Assembly: GCA_003648455.1 (NCBI GenBank)
Contig: QMPG01000012.1
Location: forward strand, 1 to 23,321
From: Bacteroidota bacterium
GTDB taxonomy: Bacteria > Bacteroidota > Bacteroidia > Bacteroidales > B39-G9
Direction: 5' to 3'
Length of the DNA: 23,321 nt
Shown one piece after another: positions 16,532 to 22,877 of the stretch. The notes under the pieces were generated by a model. The model was not told the origin of the DNA. It searched no databases and saw only the letters and a program-made list of their open reading frames with translations. Position 1 is the first letter of the stretch. The number at the start of each line of letters is the position of its first letter. A program made the translations under genes and the position numbers.

Positions 16532-16564
16532 AAACATCCGAAGTTTTAAAAGCTTCGGATGTTT
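16532..16564 (-). terminator. Hairpin terminator of the sigma/anti-sigma operon
   Basis: AAACATCCGAAG and CTTCGGATGTTT form a perfect 12-bp stem with a 9-base loop. On the minus strand it is followed by a run of nine T. It lies about 20 bases after the stop of the Spy-like gene, closing the four-gene operon. The central ATCCGAAG/CTTCGGAT is identical to the hairpin at 13808. Confidence 0.85.
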
Positions 16565-16582
16565 TAATGATTATTCAAAAAT

Positions 16583-17116
16583 TTATTTATTCATTTGAGG
16601 ACAATCTCTGTGTCTTCGGCCATAGCCGTCACCCATTCCGTTGCCCATGCCGTTTCCCATACCATTTTTCATTCCGCCTCGTCTTCTACCATAAGCTCTG
16701 TTATTGCCTCTTTTATTAAGATAATGATTATCGAAAAACACCTTTTGTTCGTCGGTTAATAAACTTCTAACTGCTTTGTGATGTTTAGCTTTCATTTTTT
16801 GCATGTTTACTCTAATAGCACTCATCTCGTCGATAGTTTTATTAATAGCTTTTAAGTCAATTTCTTTAGCAACCATAAGAGATTTTTTATGAGCCTTTTT
16901 TTCTTCTAATTGAGTTTTCTGGCTTAACATTTCCTGCATATGAGCAGTTCTCAGTTTTTCAATTTTTGTTTCTTGCTCTTCAGTCAAATTTGGAATATTG
17001 CAATTTCTATTATTATGCATTTGCATATTTCCTTTTTGTGCAAAAACACTTGTGTTAATGCTTAGAAGAGTGGCAACCATTAATAATGCCAGGGTTTTAA
17101 ATTTTACTTGTTTCAT
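16583..17116 (-). CDS. Spy/CpxP-like periplasmic protein with NGMG repeats
   Basis: With the ATG at 17116 the protein has 177 residues. A signal peptide (MKQVKFKTLALLMVATLLSI, cleaved after VFAQ near residue 26) is followed by a helical region with the LTEEQETKIEKLR motif. A second LLTDEQKVFF is typical of the Spy/CpxP/LTxxQ fold, small periplasmic chaperone or sensor proteins. The C-terminal 40 residues are rich in Gly, Met, Asn, Arg and His, with repeated NGMG units from 12-base imperfect DNA repeats (16632-16667), possibly metal-binding. An in-frame TTG 27 bases upstream is a worse start, since it would put a polar extension before the signal peptide. It is the last gene of the ECF operon and is likely a target of, or modulator in, the envelope-stress response. 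Confidence 0.75.
   Translation of the reverse strand: MKQVKFKTLALLMVATLLSINTSVFAQKGNMQMHNNRNCNIPNLTEEQETKIEKLRTAHMQEMLSQKTQLEEKKAHKKSLMVAKEIDLKAINKTIDEMSAIRVNMQKMKAKHHKAVRSLLTDEQKVFFDNHYLNKRGNNRAYGRRRGGMKNGMGNGMGNGMGDGYGRRHRDCPQMNK
16632..16667. repeat. 12-bp imperfect tandem repeat in the Spy-like gene
   Basis: Three consecutive 12-base units (CCCATTCCGTTG, CCCATGCCGTTT, CCCATACCATTT) and a degenerate fourth lie in the 3' part of the gene. Each encodes NGMG-like residues, and the unit length keeps the reading frame if copy number changes. Confidence 0.7.
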
Positions 17117-17178
17117 AGTTTTAATTTTTAAGTGGTTAATCAAAAATTTTTAAGTGTATTTATATAATCTTCAGGATA

Positions 17179-17685
17179 TTATCGTCGCATTTTGCAAACA
17201 ATATCTGCCTTAGAATTTTGCATTGCATTGTAAATTCTCATTAATTTTTTTTGTTGAGGTTCTGTACACATTTTTTTCATTCTCAGATAATGCCTTATTG
17301 TCTCTTTCTTCAGATTTTTGTGATAAATCCCAATATCTTCAGCCATTTCAAAAAGTTTTGTTGTGTCAGGGTTTTCTTTCGACAATTCAACAAATATTTC
17401 ATTGCGTTTTTCCATCATCTCTCGGCTTATTTTCTTCGCATTATGATTATACTCATTTCGAAAATTTTGAAAATTTCTGCGTTGAGATTTGTTTAAATCC
17501 AGTTCTCTGAACATAAATCTGCCAAATTGTTTATTTGGAATTCTTACATGTCTTTTATTGTTTATTCTTTCAGTTCTACCGTGAGAATAGAAATGGTAAG
17601 CAATAGTAACTACTGTTGAGATATTAATAGCCAAAAGAACAATTATTATCCAGATTAAAATTTTATTTTTATTAAAGTAGTCCAT
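17179..17685 (-). CDS. Membrane-anchored periplasmic CnrX/ZraP-like (heavy-metal-sensor-type) protein
   Basis: A 168-residue protein with one N-terminal transmembrane segment (about 8-29, ILIWIIIVLLAINISTVVTI) acting as a signal anchor, and a helical periplasmic domain. Heptad-like pairs such as FRELDLNKSQRRNFQNFRNE and LRMKKMCTEPQQKKLMRIYN resemble the LTxxQ-type four-helix hooks of ZraP, CnrX and Spy. In CnrYXH-type systems such a protein senses metal or envelope state and acts on the anti-sigma factor. Its gene lies 2 bases after the anti-sigma stop, so the two are almost certainly co-translated, supporting a shared regulatory role. Histidine-poor content in the core leaves metal sensing unproven. 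A conserved-looking MCTEPQ segment holds one of its few cysteines. Confidence 0.65.
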   Translation of the reverse strand: MDYFNKNKILIWIIIVLLAINISTVVTIAYHFYSHGRTERINNKRHVRIPNKQFGRFMFRELDLNKSQRRNFQNFRNEYNHNAKKISREMMEKRNEIFVELSKENPDTTKLFEMAEDIGIYHKNLKKETIRHYLRMKKMCTEPQQKKLMRIYNAMQNSKADIVCKMRR

Positions 17686-17687
17686 TT

Positions 17688-18137
17688 TTATTCGTTGTTA
17701 AGTAAAAAATATTCAACATGTTCTTGTTGTAAATCGTTAATATAATTTAGTTCTGTTTGTGTGTCTGCTATATTGTTTTCTTGTAAAGGAAAATTATTGC
17801 CAATTGAAACACCAATAAATATACCAACTGCTATAAGAAAACTTACCATTATTGGTTGAAGCATTTTTAATCGTTGTATTGCGAAAATTGGTTTTGTTGC
17901 GTTTTCATTAATATTGTTTAATTGTTGTTTTATTCTTGTATATAAATAAGGATTTGTTTCAATGCTTTTTTCATCTTGAATAATTTCCATACTTGATTTC
18001 ATTTCACTGTAAAGTCTTGAGCAATTTTTGCAAGACGATAAGTGTTCTTCAATTTTTTTGTTTTCTTTTGAAGAAAGATCTCCATCAATGTAGAAGATTA
18101 ATTTTTTATGTATTTTTTTACATTTCATCTTTTGCAT
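17688..18137 (-). CDS. Anti-sigma factor with zinc-binding (zf-HC2) domain
   Basis: The 149-residue protein is the cognate-looking anti-sigma factor of the adjacent ECF gene. The N-terminal ZAS/zf-HC2 domain contains C6 and the H32-x3-C36-x2-C39 motif (EEHLSSCKNC). A single transmembrane segment follows at about 90-112 (PIMVSFLIAVGIFIGVSIGN), with a short periplasmic tail ending in HVEYFLLNNE. The cytoplasmic zinc domain is expected to hold the sigma factor at the membrane until an envelope signal releases it. Two starts are possible: ATG at 18137 (used here) and ATG at 18128, three codons later and closer to the zinc cysteine. The choice matters because a promoter copy at 18146-18174 would place the transcript start almost on the first ATG. 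A 44-base gap separates it from the sigma stop. Confidence 0.85.
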   Translation of the reverse strand: MQKMKCKKIHKKLIFYIDGDLSSKENKKIEEHLSSCKNCSRLYSEMKSSMEIIQDEKSIETNPYLYTRIKQQLNNINENATKPIFAIQRLKMLQPIMVSFLIAVGIFIGVSIGNNFPLQENNIADTQTELNYINDLQQEHVEYFLLNNE

Positions 18138-18145
18138 TTTGTTAT

Positions 18146-18174
18146 TTAGACACTGTTAGTTTTAAAAACTTGCG
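18146..18174 (-). promoter_or_regulatory. Candidate ECF-type promoter before the anti-sigma gene
   Basis: On the minus strand CGCAAGTTTTT and GTGTCTAA are separated by exactly 10 bases, identical in sequence and spacing to the copy before the sigma gene. GTCTAA resembles common ECF -10 boxes. It fits entirely in the 44-base gap between the sigma and anti-sigma genes and would give a nearly leaderless or 10-base-leader message. Confidence 0.65.
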
Positions 18175-18181
18175 TTTGATT

Positions 18182-18757
18182 TTATTTTTTTTTGTAAAAA
18201 GATATAAGTTTTTTTTGCAGATTTTTTTTTGCTCTATGTATAAGCGATTCAACCGACGAAAGAGAAACGTTCATTATTTCTGCTATTTGTTTATATGATA
18301 AATCATCATATTTGTTTAGAGTAAAAGCAATTTTTTGATTTTTGGGTAATGCATTAATCGAAGAATGCAATATTTGTGCACGTTCTTTATCTTCAATTAT
18401 TTTTTCGGGTTGAGAATTATTATTGTCTGGCAATTCCTTTTCAAAATTTTTATCTGCATCTGAATTATTATCAATGCGGTTGAGGATTTTGTGTTTTTTG
18501 TTATCACGAATATGATTTAATGATTTATTAACTGCAATTCTGTATAACCATGTTGATAGTTTTGCGTCTTCTCTAAATTTGTTAATTGATAAAAATACTT
18601 CAATAAAAACGTCTTGTGCAATATCTTCGGCATCAGCAACATTGTGTAAAAAACCATAACATGTATTTACAACTATTTGCTGATTTTTTTCAACAAAATG
18701 TTTAAATGCCTGTTGGTCGTTATTCTTTATCGCTTTTATCAGTTTTTTATCTGTCAT
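18182..18757 (-). CDS. ECF (sigma-70 family, group IV) RNA polymerase sigma factor
   Basis: A 191-residue extracytoplasmic-function sigma factor. Region 2 spans about residues 10-85: AFKHFVEKNQQIVVNTCYGF, then NVADAEDIAQDVFIEVF for core and -10 binding, then FREDAKLSTWLYRIAVNKSL. Region 4 spans about 130-185: LPKNQKIAFTLNKYDDLSYK, then QIAEIMNVSLSSVESLIHRA, a helix-turn-helix for the -35. An N/D-rich linker joins them. It is the first gene of a four-gene operon with its zf-HC2 anti-sigma factor and two Spy/CnrX-like envelope proteins. Its own promoter region carries the CGCAAGTTTTT-N10-GTGTCTAA boxes, which suggests positive autoregulation. The ATG at 18757 is well placed and unambiguous. Activation by envelope or metal stress is inferred from the neighbours. 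Confidence 0.92.
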   Translation of the reverse strand: MTDKKLIKAIKNNDQQAFKHFVEKNQQIVVNTCYGFLHNVADAEDIAQDVFIEVFLSINKFREDAKLSTWLYRIAVNKSLNHIRDNKKHKILNRIDNNSDADKNFEKELPDNNNSQPEKIIEDKERAQILHSSINALPKNQKIAFTLNKYDDLSYKQIAEIMNVSLSSVESLIHRAKKNLQKKLISFYKKK

Positions 18758-18785
18758 TATTTTTTTTACAGTTCATTTTTTATTG

Positions 18786-18814
18786 TTAGACACAAGTTAA
18801 AGCAAAAACTTGCG
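18786..18814 (-). promoter_or_regulatory. Candidate autoregulated ECF promoter before the sigma gene
   Basis: CGCAAGTTTTT, 10 bases, then GTGTCTAA on the minus strand, ending 29 bases before the sigma ATG. The boxes and spacing match the copy at 18146-18174 exactly while the 10-base spacers differ, which argues for selection on the boxes rather than a recent duplication. Confidence 0.7.
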
Positions 18815-18861
18815 TAATTAAATTTTCTTTTAAAGAATAAAAGATGAATTACAGTAAAATT

Positions 18862-19437
18862 TTAATCACAGCCATTCCAACTATACGAATCGAATTGAAA
18901 ACCGGCGAGATGCAGAATTTTGTCAACAACAGTTCCCACTAATTCGTTTATGTTTGTCGGTTTGCTGTAAAAAGAAGGGTTTGCAGGACAGATTATTCCG
19001 CCGGCGAGCGTAACAGTTTTCATATTATTAATATGAATAAGGCTAAGAGGATTTTCGCGTGTGACAAGAATTAATTTTTTTCTTTCTTTAAGAATGACAT
19101 CAGCTGAGCGTGAAATTAAGTCATCGGAAGTGCCGTTTGCGATGCGTCCTAAGCTACCCATCGAACAAGGGCAAACAATCATTGTGTTATGTTTTGAAGA
19201 GCCTGAGGCAATGGGAGAATTAAAATCATTATTTTCATAAAAAGAGAAAGGATATTTTTTAAAATCAGAATTTCCTATTTCATATTCCCATATATCTTTG
19301 GCATTATTTGAGAGTACAATGCTGAGCTCATCAAATTGATTTTGTAATGTGATTAATTTATCGAGCAATAGTTTGGCATAAATTGAACCACTGGCTCCGG
19401 AAACTGCAATAATTATTTTGTTATTAGTCATTGGCAT
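18862..19437 (-). CDS. ubiX: UbiX-family flavin prenyltransferase
   Basis: UbiX joins a dimethylallyl group to FMN to make the prenylated flavin cofactor used by UbiD-type decarboxylases. The 191-residue protein shows the flavin-binding AVSGASGSIYAKLLL start, the CPCSMGSLGRIANGTSDDLI segment with SRSADVIL, and LILVTRENPLSLIHINNM with a following G.II.PANPSFY and a C-terminal VDKILHLAGF. These fit a complete, active family member. The ATG at 19437 lies three bases after the stop codon of the outer-membrane barrel gene (a second ATG is at 19431), so the two are probably co-transcribed. No ubiD-type decarboxylase gene is in the window, so its partner must be elsewhere. Pad1 homologues have the same features. 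Confidence 0.92.
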   Translation of the reverse strand: MPMTNNKIIIAVSGASGSIYAKLLLDKLITLQNQFDELSIVLSNNAKDIWEYEIGNSDFKKYPFSFYENNDFNSPIASGSSKHNTMIVCPCSMGSLGRIANGTSDDLISRSADVILKERKKLILVTRENPLSLIHINNMKTVTLAGGIICPANPSFYSKPTNINELVGTVVDKILHLAGFQFDSYSWNGCD

Positions 19438-19440
19438 AAA

Positions 19441-21141
19441 TTAAAAATCATTATAAAGATTTATGAGTGATGTTCTAAACGCAATATAAAAATAATTGTT
19501 TTTTATTGTTTCTGCATCATTAATTAAAGTGCGATTTGTATATCCCAGCGAAATATTCATTCTTGTTTTGGGATTAAACAAATATGAAAGGCTAATGTTT
19601 TGATACATAAGTGTTGTTTCATAACCTTGACAAACGGCATTGTCGTATGATGGATATCCAAGTTGAGCATCATAATCTGATTTAAAAATATCTTTCCCCC
19701 AATGTGAGTTTGATGTGTCAGCACCATACAAAGCATAATTAAATTTATATTCAACAAAAATATTTTTATATCTGTAATTGAGAATAGAAATAACTTCTTT
19801 AAAGTTAGCACCCAGAGGATGAGCCAGCGCCTGATTATAATGAGCATAGTTTTGCATTGGTGTTTTATGAGCATAAACGTAGGGCTGCACACGGTTATAT
19901 TCTGACTGGAAATAAAGATTATTAATTGAGAAAAGATCAAAAAATTTAAAGCCGAGCTGATAGCCGTATTTGTTTAAAATAAATCCTTTGCCAAGTTTTG
20001 ATTTGCCAATATCGAGATCATCGAGAATAAACTGAGAATAGAATAATGTTTTGTCAGATATTTTGAAATTTAAATTTGCGCCCATAAGAGAATTATCAGG
20101 TGAGCCTAAGGAGAACTCAACAGGACGATAAAAAATTATTGGGTTAAGATAACTAATATCAAAACCTCTTTTGCCTGTAGAATCGGCAGCTTGCCAAATT
20201 ACAGATTCAAACAATCCTATTTGTAGTCGCTTGCACAAGTTGTAACTTAAGTAATGAAAAGAACCGTATTTTCTTTGAAATCCGCCTTGGTAGGTGTGAG
20301 GTGCGTTAATATCAATTAAAGAAGTGTATAAGTTCGTATATTGAAATTTCCAGATATTGGTGGTTATTTTAAAAAATGGATAATTAAAAGAATTGTCTGA
20401 TAAAAGTAATGAACGATAACCATTACCAATAAAATTTTTGCCATTGCCAAATTGAAAATTAAAATATTTTGATGGGGAATAAGATATTAAACCCGTTACC
20501 CATGCATAATCATATCCATTATCTTTATAGCCTTTTGACAATCCTTGTCCGGGGACAATACGATATTTTTTTACAAAATCTGTAATATAATCATAAAAGA
20601 CCGCCTGATTTTCGTAAAAGTTTGATTGAAAGGATAAGTGTTTACCAATTTGTCCTTTTACATTTACACCTCTCGTGTTAATATAATATTTTGTGTCATT
20701 ATCTTTTTCTTGCGAAAACATAAAGTTAAAAAGAGGGTCTATTGTCAGATGAAAATTATTTGTATCAACAATAATAAAATTTTCGTAAAACAATTTTCTT
20801 TTTATGTAAGATGCGTGTTGAGGTTTTTTATTATACAGCAACAATGAATCGTAGTTTGGCGATGTGGGAAAACAAATTAATGGCTTAAAATCAGAGTGTT
20901 GTGTTGACGTAGTTTTGTTCAATTCTTTTTCAAATGATTGATTTAGATATCTGTTTAAGGGGAGGGTTTGTTGTGAGATAAGTGAGTTGGCAAATAAAAA
21001 AATAAATAGGAGGGTGGTGATGGTGATTTGTGAATGGTGATTGGTGAATGGTGATTGGTGATTGGTTATTGGAGACTTTTCGAAATGCGAGACTTTTAGT
21101 CTCTTCAAATTATTTTTTAAATATTTGTAAACTATAAGCAT
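19441..21141 (-). CDS. RemB-like outer-membrane beta-barrel protein with repeat-extended N-terminus
   Basis: The 566-residue protein looks like an outer-membrane barrel, rich in aromatic alternating strands and ending in a strand that closes near the C-terminus. Segments such as FHLTIDPLFNFMF, GQIGKHLSFQSNFYENQAVF, VPGQGLSKGYKDNGYDYAWV, NFIGNGYRSLLLSDNSFNYP and YLNPIIFYRPVEFSLGSPDN match, from memory, a Bacteroidota family often labelled gliding motility protein RemB. Family members normally start with the signal peptide. Here about 42 residues (MLIVYKYLKNNLKRLKVSHF onward, then SPITNHQSPFTNHHSQ) precede the hydrophobic TLLFIFLFANSLIS. That extra part is encoded by a 7-bp tandem repeat and a small palindrome. 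No other ATG lies between the ATG at 21141 and the signal core. ubiX follows with a 3-base gap. The barrel call is fairly sure; the RemB link and surface role are less sure. Confidence 0.65.
   Translation of the reverse strand: MLIVYKYLKNNLKRLKVSHFEKSPITNHQSPFTNHHSQITITTLLFIFLFANSLISQQTLPLNRYLNQSFEKELNKTTSTQHSDFKPLICFPTSPNYDSLLLYNKKPQHASYIKRKLFYENFIIVDTNNFHLTIDPLFNFMFSQEKDNDTKYYINTRGVNVKGQIGKHLSFQSNFYENQAVFYDYITDFVKKYRIVPGQGLSKGYKDNGYDYAWVTGLISYSPSKYFNFQFGNGKNFIGNGYRSLLLSDNSFNYPFFKITTNIWKFQYTNLYTSLIDINAPHTYQGGFQRKYGSFHYLSYNLCKRLQIGLFESVIWQAADSTGKRGFDISYLNPIIFYRPVEFSLGSPDNSLMGANLNFKISDKTLFYSQFILDDLDIGKSKLGKGFILNKYGYQLGFKFFDLFSINNLYFQSEYNRVQPYVYAHKTPMQNYAHYNQALAHPLGANFKEVISILNYRYKNIFVEYKFNYALYGADTSNSHWGKDIFKSDYDAQLGYPSYDNAVCQGYETTLMYQNISLSYLFNPKTRMNISLGYTNRTLINDAETIKNNYFYIAFRTSLINLYNDF
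21015..21076. repeat. Heptanucleotide tandem repeat inside the barrel gene
   Basis: Seven consecutive 7-base units of TGGTGAW form occupy 21021-21069: TGGTGAT, TTGTGAA, TGGTGAT, TGGTGAA, TGGTGAT, TGGTGAT, TGGTTAT. A truncated unit (21015-21020) and a decayed unit (TGGAGAC) flank them. It encodes the ITNHQSPFTNHHS part of the barrel protein. Similar heptanucleotide short repeats are known from cyanobacterial and Bacteroidota intergenic DNA. Confidence 0.85.
21072..21103. repeat. Small repeat/palindrome next to the heptad array
   Basis: GAGACTTTT occurs twice (21072-21080 and 21089-21097), and the second copy is half of a perfect inverted repeat GAGACT-TTT-AGTCTC (21089-21103). It directly adjoins the 7-bp array and lies in the 5' coding part of the barrel gene, suggesting that one composite repeat element was inserted there. 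Confidence 0.6.
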
Positions 21142-21191
21142 ATAAATTATGGTGTAATATTTTTTTAGCTTCTAAAAGTAAAGTTAAAATG

Positions 21192-21199
21192 TAAAGATA
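21192..21199 (-). promoter_or_regulatory. Candidate -7 promoter box of the barrel gene
   Basis: TATCTTTA on the minus strand matches 7 of 8 positions of TAnnTTTG, about 50 bases before the ATG at 21141. No TTG at -33 is evident. Weak. Confidence 0.3.
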
Positions 21200-21248
21200 C
21201 AAATTTTTTTTAGACACTAATTGCACTAATTTTCACGAATTTTGTAAT

Positions 21249-21320
21249 AGCCGTTGCATTCTATTATAAAAAAAATAAAGGTTAATAGATTGTTGTCAAT
21301 TTGCTTATCCGTTTCACGGC
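21249..21320 (+). repeat. Flanking repeat, left copy (AGCCGTTGCA ... TATCCGTTTCACGGC)
   Basis: AGCCGTTGCA at 21249-21258 and TATCCGTTTCACGGC at 21306-21320 recur in the same order and orientation at 22878-22956, on the other side of the glycosylphosphotransferase gene. Each G/C-rich box has internal hairpin potential in otherwise A/T-rich DNA; TTTCAC-GGCG-GTGAAA follows at 21312-21327. Confidence 0.5.
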
Positions 21321-21345
21321 GGTGAAAATATGCTTGAGCTTGATT

Positions 21346-22743
21346 TTAATTGCCACTCATTTTAAAAACTGCTCTAATGGTTTTAATAATTAATATAAAA
21401 TCAAGTTTTAACGACCATGTATCAATATATTGTAAGTCGAGTTTCATCCAGTCGTTAAAAGAAATTTTGTTTCGTCCTGAGACTTGCCAGATGCAAGAAA
21501 TACCGGGTTTCATCGACAGACGACGAAGTTGCCAGCGTTCATATTTTTCTACTTCTTTGGGCAAGGGCGGTCGTGGACCAATAATTGACATCTCGCCTTT
21601 TAACACATTAATAAATTGAGGCATTTCATCAATACTGGTTTTTCTAAGAAAGCGACCTATTTTAGTAATACGAGGATCGTTTTTTATTTTGAAAACAGGA
21701 CCTTCTTGCTCATTTTTATTTTCTAATTCGTCACGTAATTTTTCGGCATCTTTAACCATAGTGCGAAATTTATAAACATAAAATTCGCGTTTTCGCAAGC
21801 CAACTCTTTTCTGTTTGAAAAAAACAGGACCTTTTGAATCAATTTTTATCAGTAAGGCAATTAAAAATAAAAATGGGGAGCTTAGTAATAAAATAATGAA
21901 AGAAAGCACATAGTCTATAATCAATTTAGTGTGTAAAGCAATATAGTTTGAAGGCGTGTTATAGATTGTATAAAAAGGTATTTCTCCAAAATAATCGATA
22001 TGCCCATGGGTAGAAAGCATGCTGAAAAATTGCGACTGAATACGAAAAACAACACCAACTTCTTTGCACGAAAAATAGTATGGAGATATTTCTGTCTCGT
22101 CAAACTTTTTTTTGCAAAAAACAAGCTCGTCAACTGTTTGCTTGTCAAGTAGTTTCCTAATATCAAAATCTTCAGGATAAATTTTTATTTTATCTCCGAA
22201 AAGGTTTTCAATTGTTTTAGATTGAGTAATTATGCCAATTATTTTGTAGCCAAATTCTTTAGCCTCAATAAGTCCGGAAATAATTTCTTTACTGCTACTA
22301 TCAGCAATAAGAACCATATTGCGTGTATTAAGCCCTTTGCTGCGATATCGTTTTACAAGATTGTTAAACAGTATTTTAAAAGAGTAAAGAATAAATAAAT
22401 CAATAAGGCTAAAAACAAAAATTGCAATTCGGCTTATGCCATCGAGCTTAAATGCAAAAATTATTAAAAAAAGAATGGAACTACCAATTACTACAACACT
22501 AATATAGTCGATAAAAACAGATGAGTAGAGTTTTATTCTTTGAAATTCAGAAAGACGGAAGATTTTCACCAAAATAAACCAAACAGGAATTATTGCAAAA
22601 AGAAGAATTCGGTATTCGTTATTTGAAACAAAATTAAGATTAGAATGACGAATATATCCTGCAATAAGAAAAGAGACAATGGTAAGAAACACATCTATTG
22701 ATGTGAAAAGATTATTTATTGTTTTTTCTTTTTCTCTTAACAT
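21346..22743 (-). CDS. Polyprenyl-phosphate sugar-phosphate transferase (exopolysaccharide initiation, WcaJ/WbaP type)
   Basis: The 465-residue membrane enzyme transfers a sugar-1-phosphate to undecaprenyl phosphate, the first step of exopolysaccharide, capsule or O-unit synthesis. Four transmembrane segments lie at about 13-31, 46-62, 77-98 and 103-126. A cytoplasmic nucleotide-binding-like domain follows (MVLIADSSSKEIISGLIEAK, GYKIIGII), then a fifth hydrophobic segment (about 273-300). The C-terminal bacterial sugar transferase domain carries GPVFFKQKRVG, YVYKFRTM, GRFLRKTSIDEMPQFINVLK, MSIIGPRPPLPKE and MKPGISCIWQVSGRN. The length and full motif set suggest an active enzyme. The sugar cannot be told from the sequence. 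It stands alone here: no glycosyltransferase, flippase or Wzc-like gene is adjacent in the window, although a cluster could begin to the right. The ATG at 22743 is well placed after a promoter box. Confidence 0.92.
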   Translation of the reverse strand: MLREKEKTINNLFTSIDVFLTIVSFLIAGYIRHSNLNFVSNNEYRILLFAIIPVWFILVKIFRLSEFQRIKLYSSVFIDYISVVVIGSSILFLIIFAFKLDGISRIAIFVFSLIDLFILYSFKILFNNLVKRYRSKGLNTRNMVLIADSSSKEIISGLIEAKEFGYKIIGIITQSKTIENLFGDKIKIYPEDFDIRKLLDKQTVDELVFCKKKFDETEISPYYFSCKEVGVVFRIQSQFFSMLSTHGHIDYFGEIPFYTIYNTPSNYIALHTKLIIDYVLSFIILLLSSPFLFLIALLIKIDSKGPVFFKQKRVGLRKREFYVYKFRTMVKDAEKLRDELENKNEQEGPVFKIKNDPRITKIGRFLRKTSIDEMPQFINVLKGEMSIIGPRPPLPKEVEKYERWQLRRLSMKPGISCIWQVSGRNKISFNDWMKLDLQYIDTWSLKLDFILIIKTIRAVFKMSGN

Positions 22744-22780
22744 GACGATTAATTAAGAATTTAAAATTATATCTTTGTTT

Positions 22781-22788
22781 CAAATATA
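22781..22788 (-). promoter_or_regulatory. Candidate -7 promoter box of the sugar transferase gene
   Basis: TATATTTG on the minus strand is a perfect TAnnTTTG, about 38 bases before the ATG at 22743; a second fit, TAAATTTG, lies just upstream. A TTG -33 element is not evident. Confidence 0.45.
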
Positions 22789-22877
22789 TCAAATTTAAAA
22801 AGAAAAAGCATATAAGGATTATTATTTTTTCTTAATTTTTAAAATCTCAAAGATTGGGAAATTTTGATGTGATTTAT

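Noticed and set aside
19557..19940. Minus-strand open frame of 127 codons
   Set aside because: It overlaps the RemB-like barrel gene in another frame and has no family features.
21015..21076. Heptad array as a CRISPR or iteron array
   Set aside because: Units are 7 bases without spacers and are degenerate; they neither have unique spacers nor adjoin cas or replication genes.
21210..21217. Third GTGTCTAA box (minus strand) upstream of the barrel gene, as a possible ECF target promoter
   Set aside because: The matching CGCAAGTTTTT box is absent at the 10-base spacing; instead there are ATTAGTG direct repeats, so I treat it as chance or repeat DNA.
21312..21327. TTTCAC-GGCG-GTGAAA as the terminator of the sugar-transferase gene
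   Set aside because: There is no T-run after it on the minus strand, and it overlaps the flanking repeat box.
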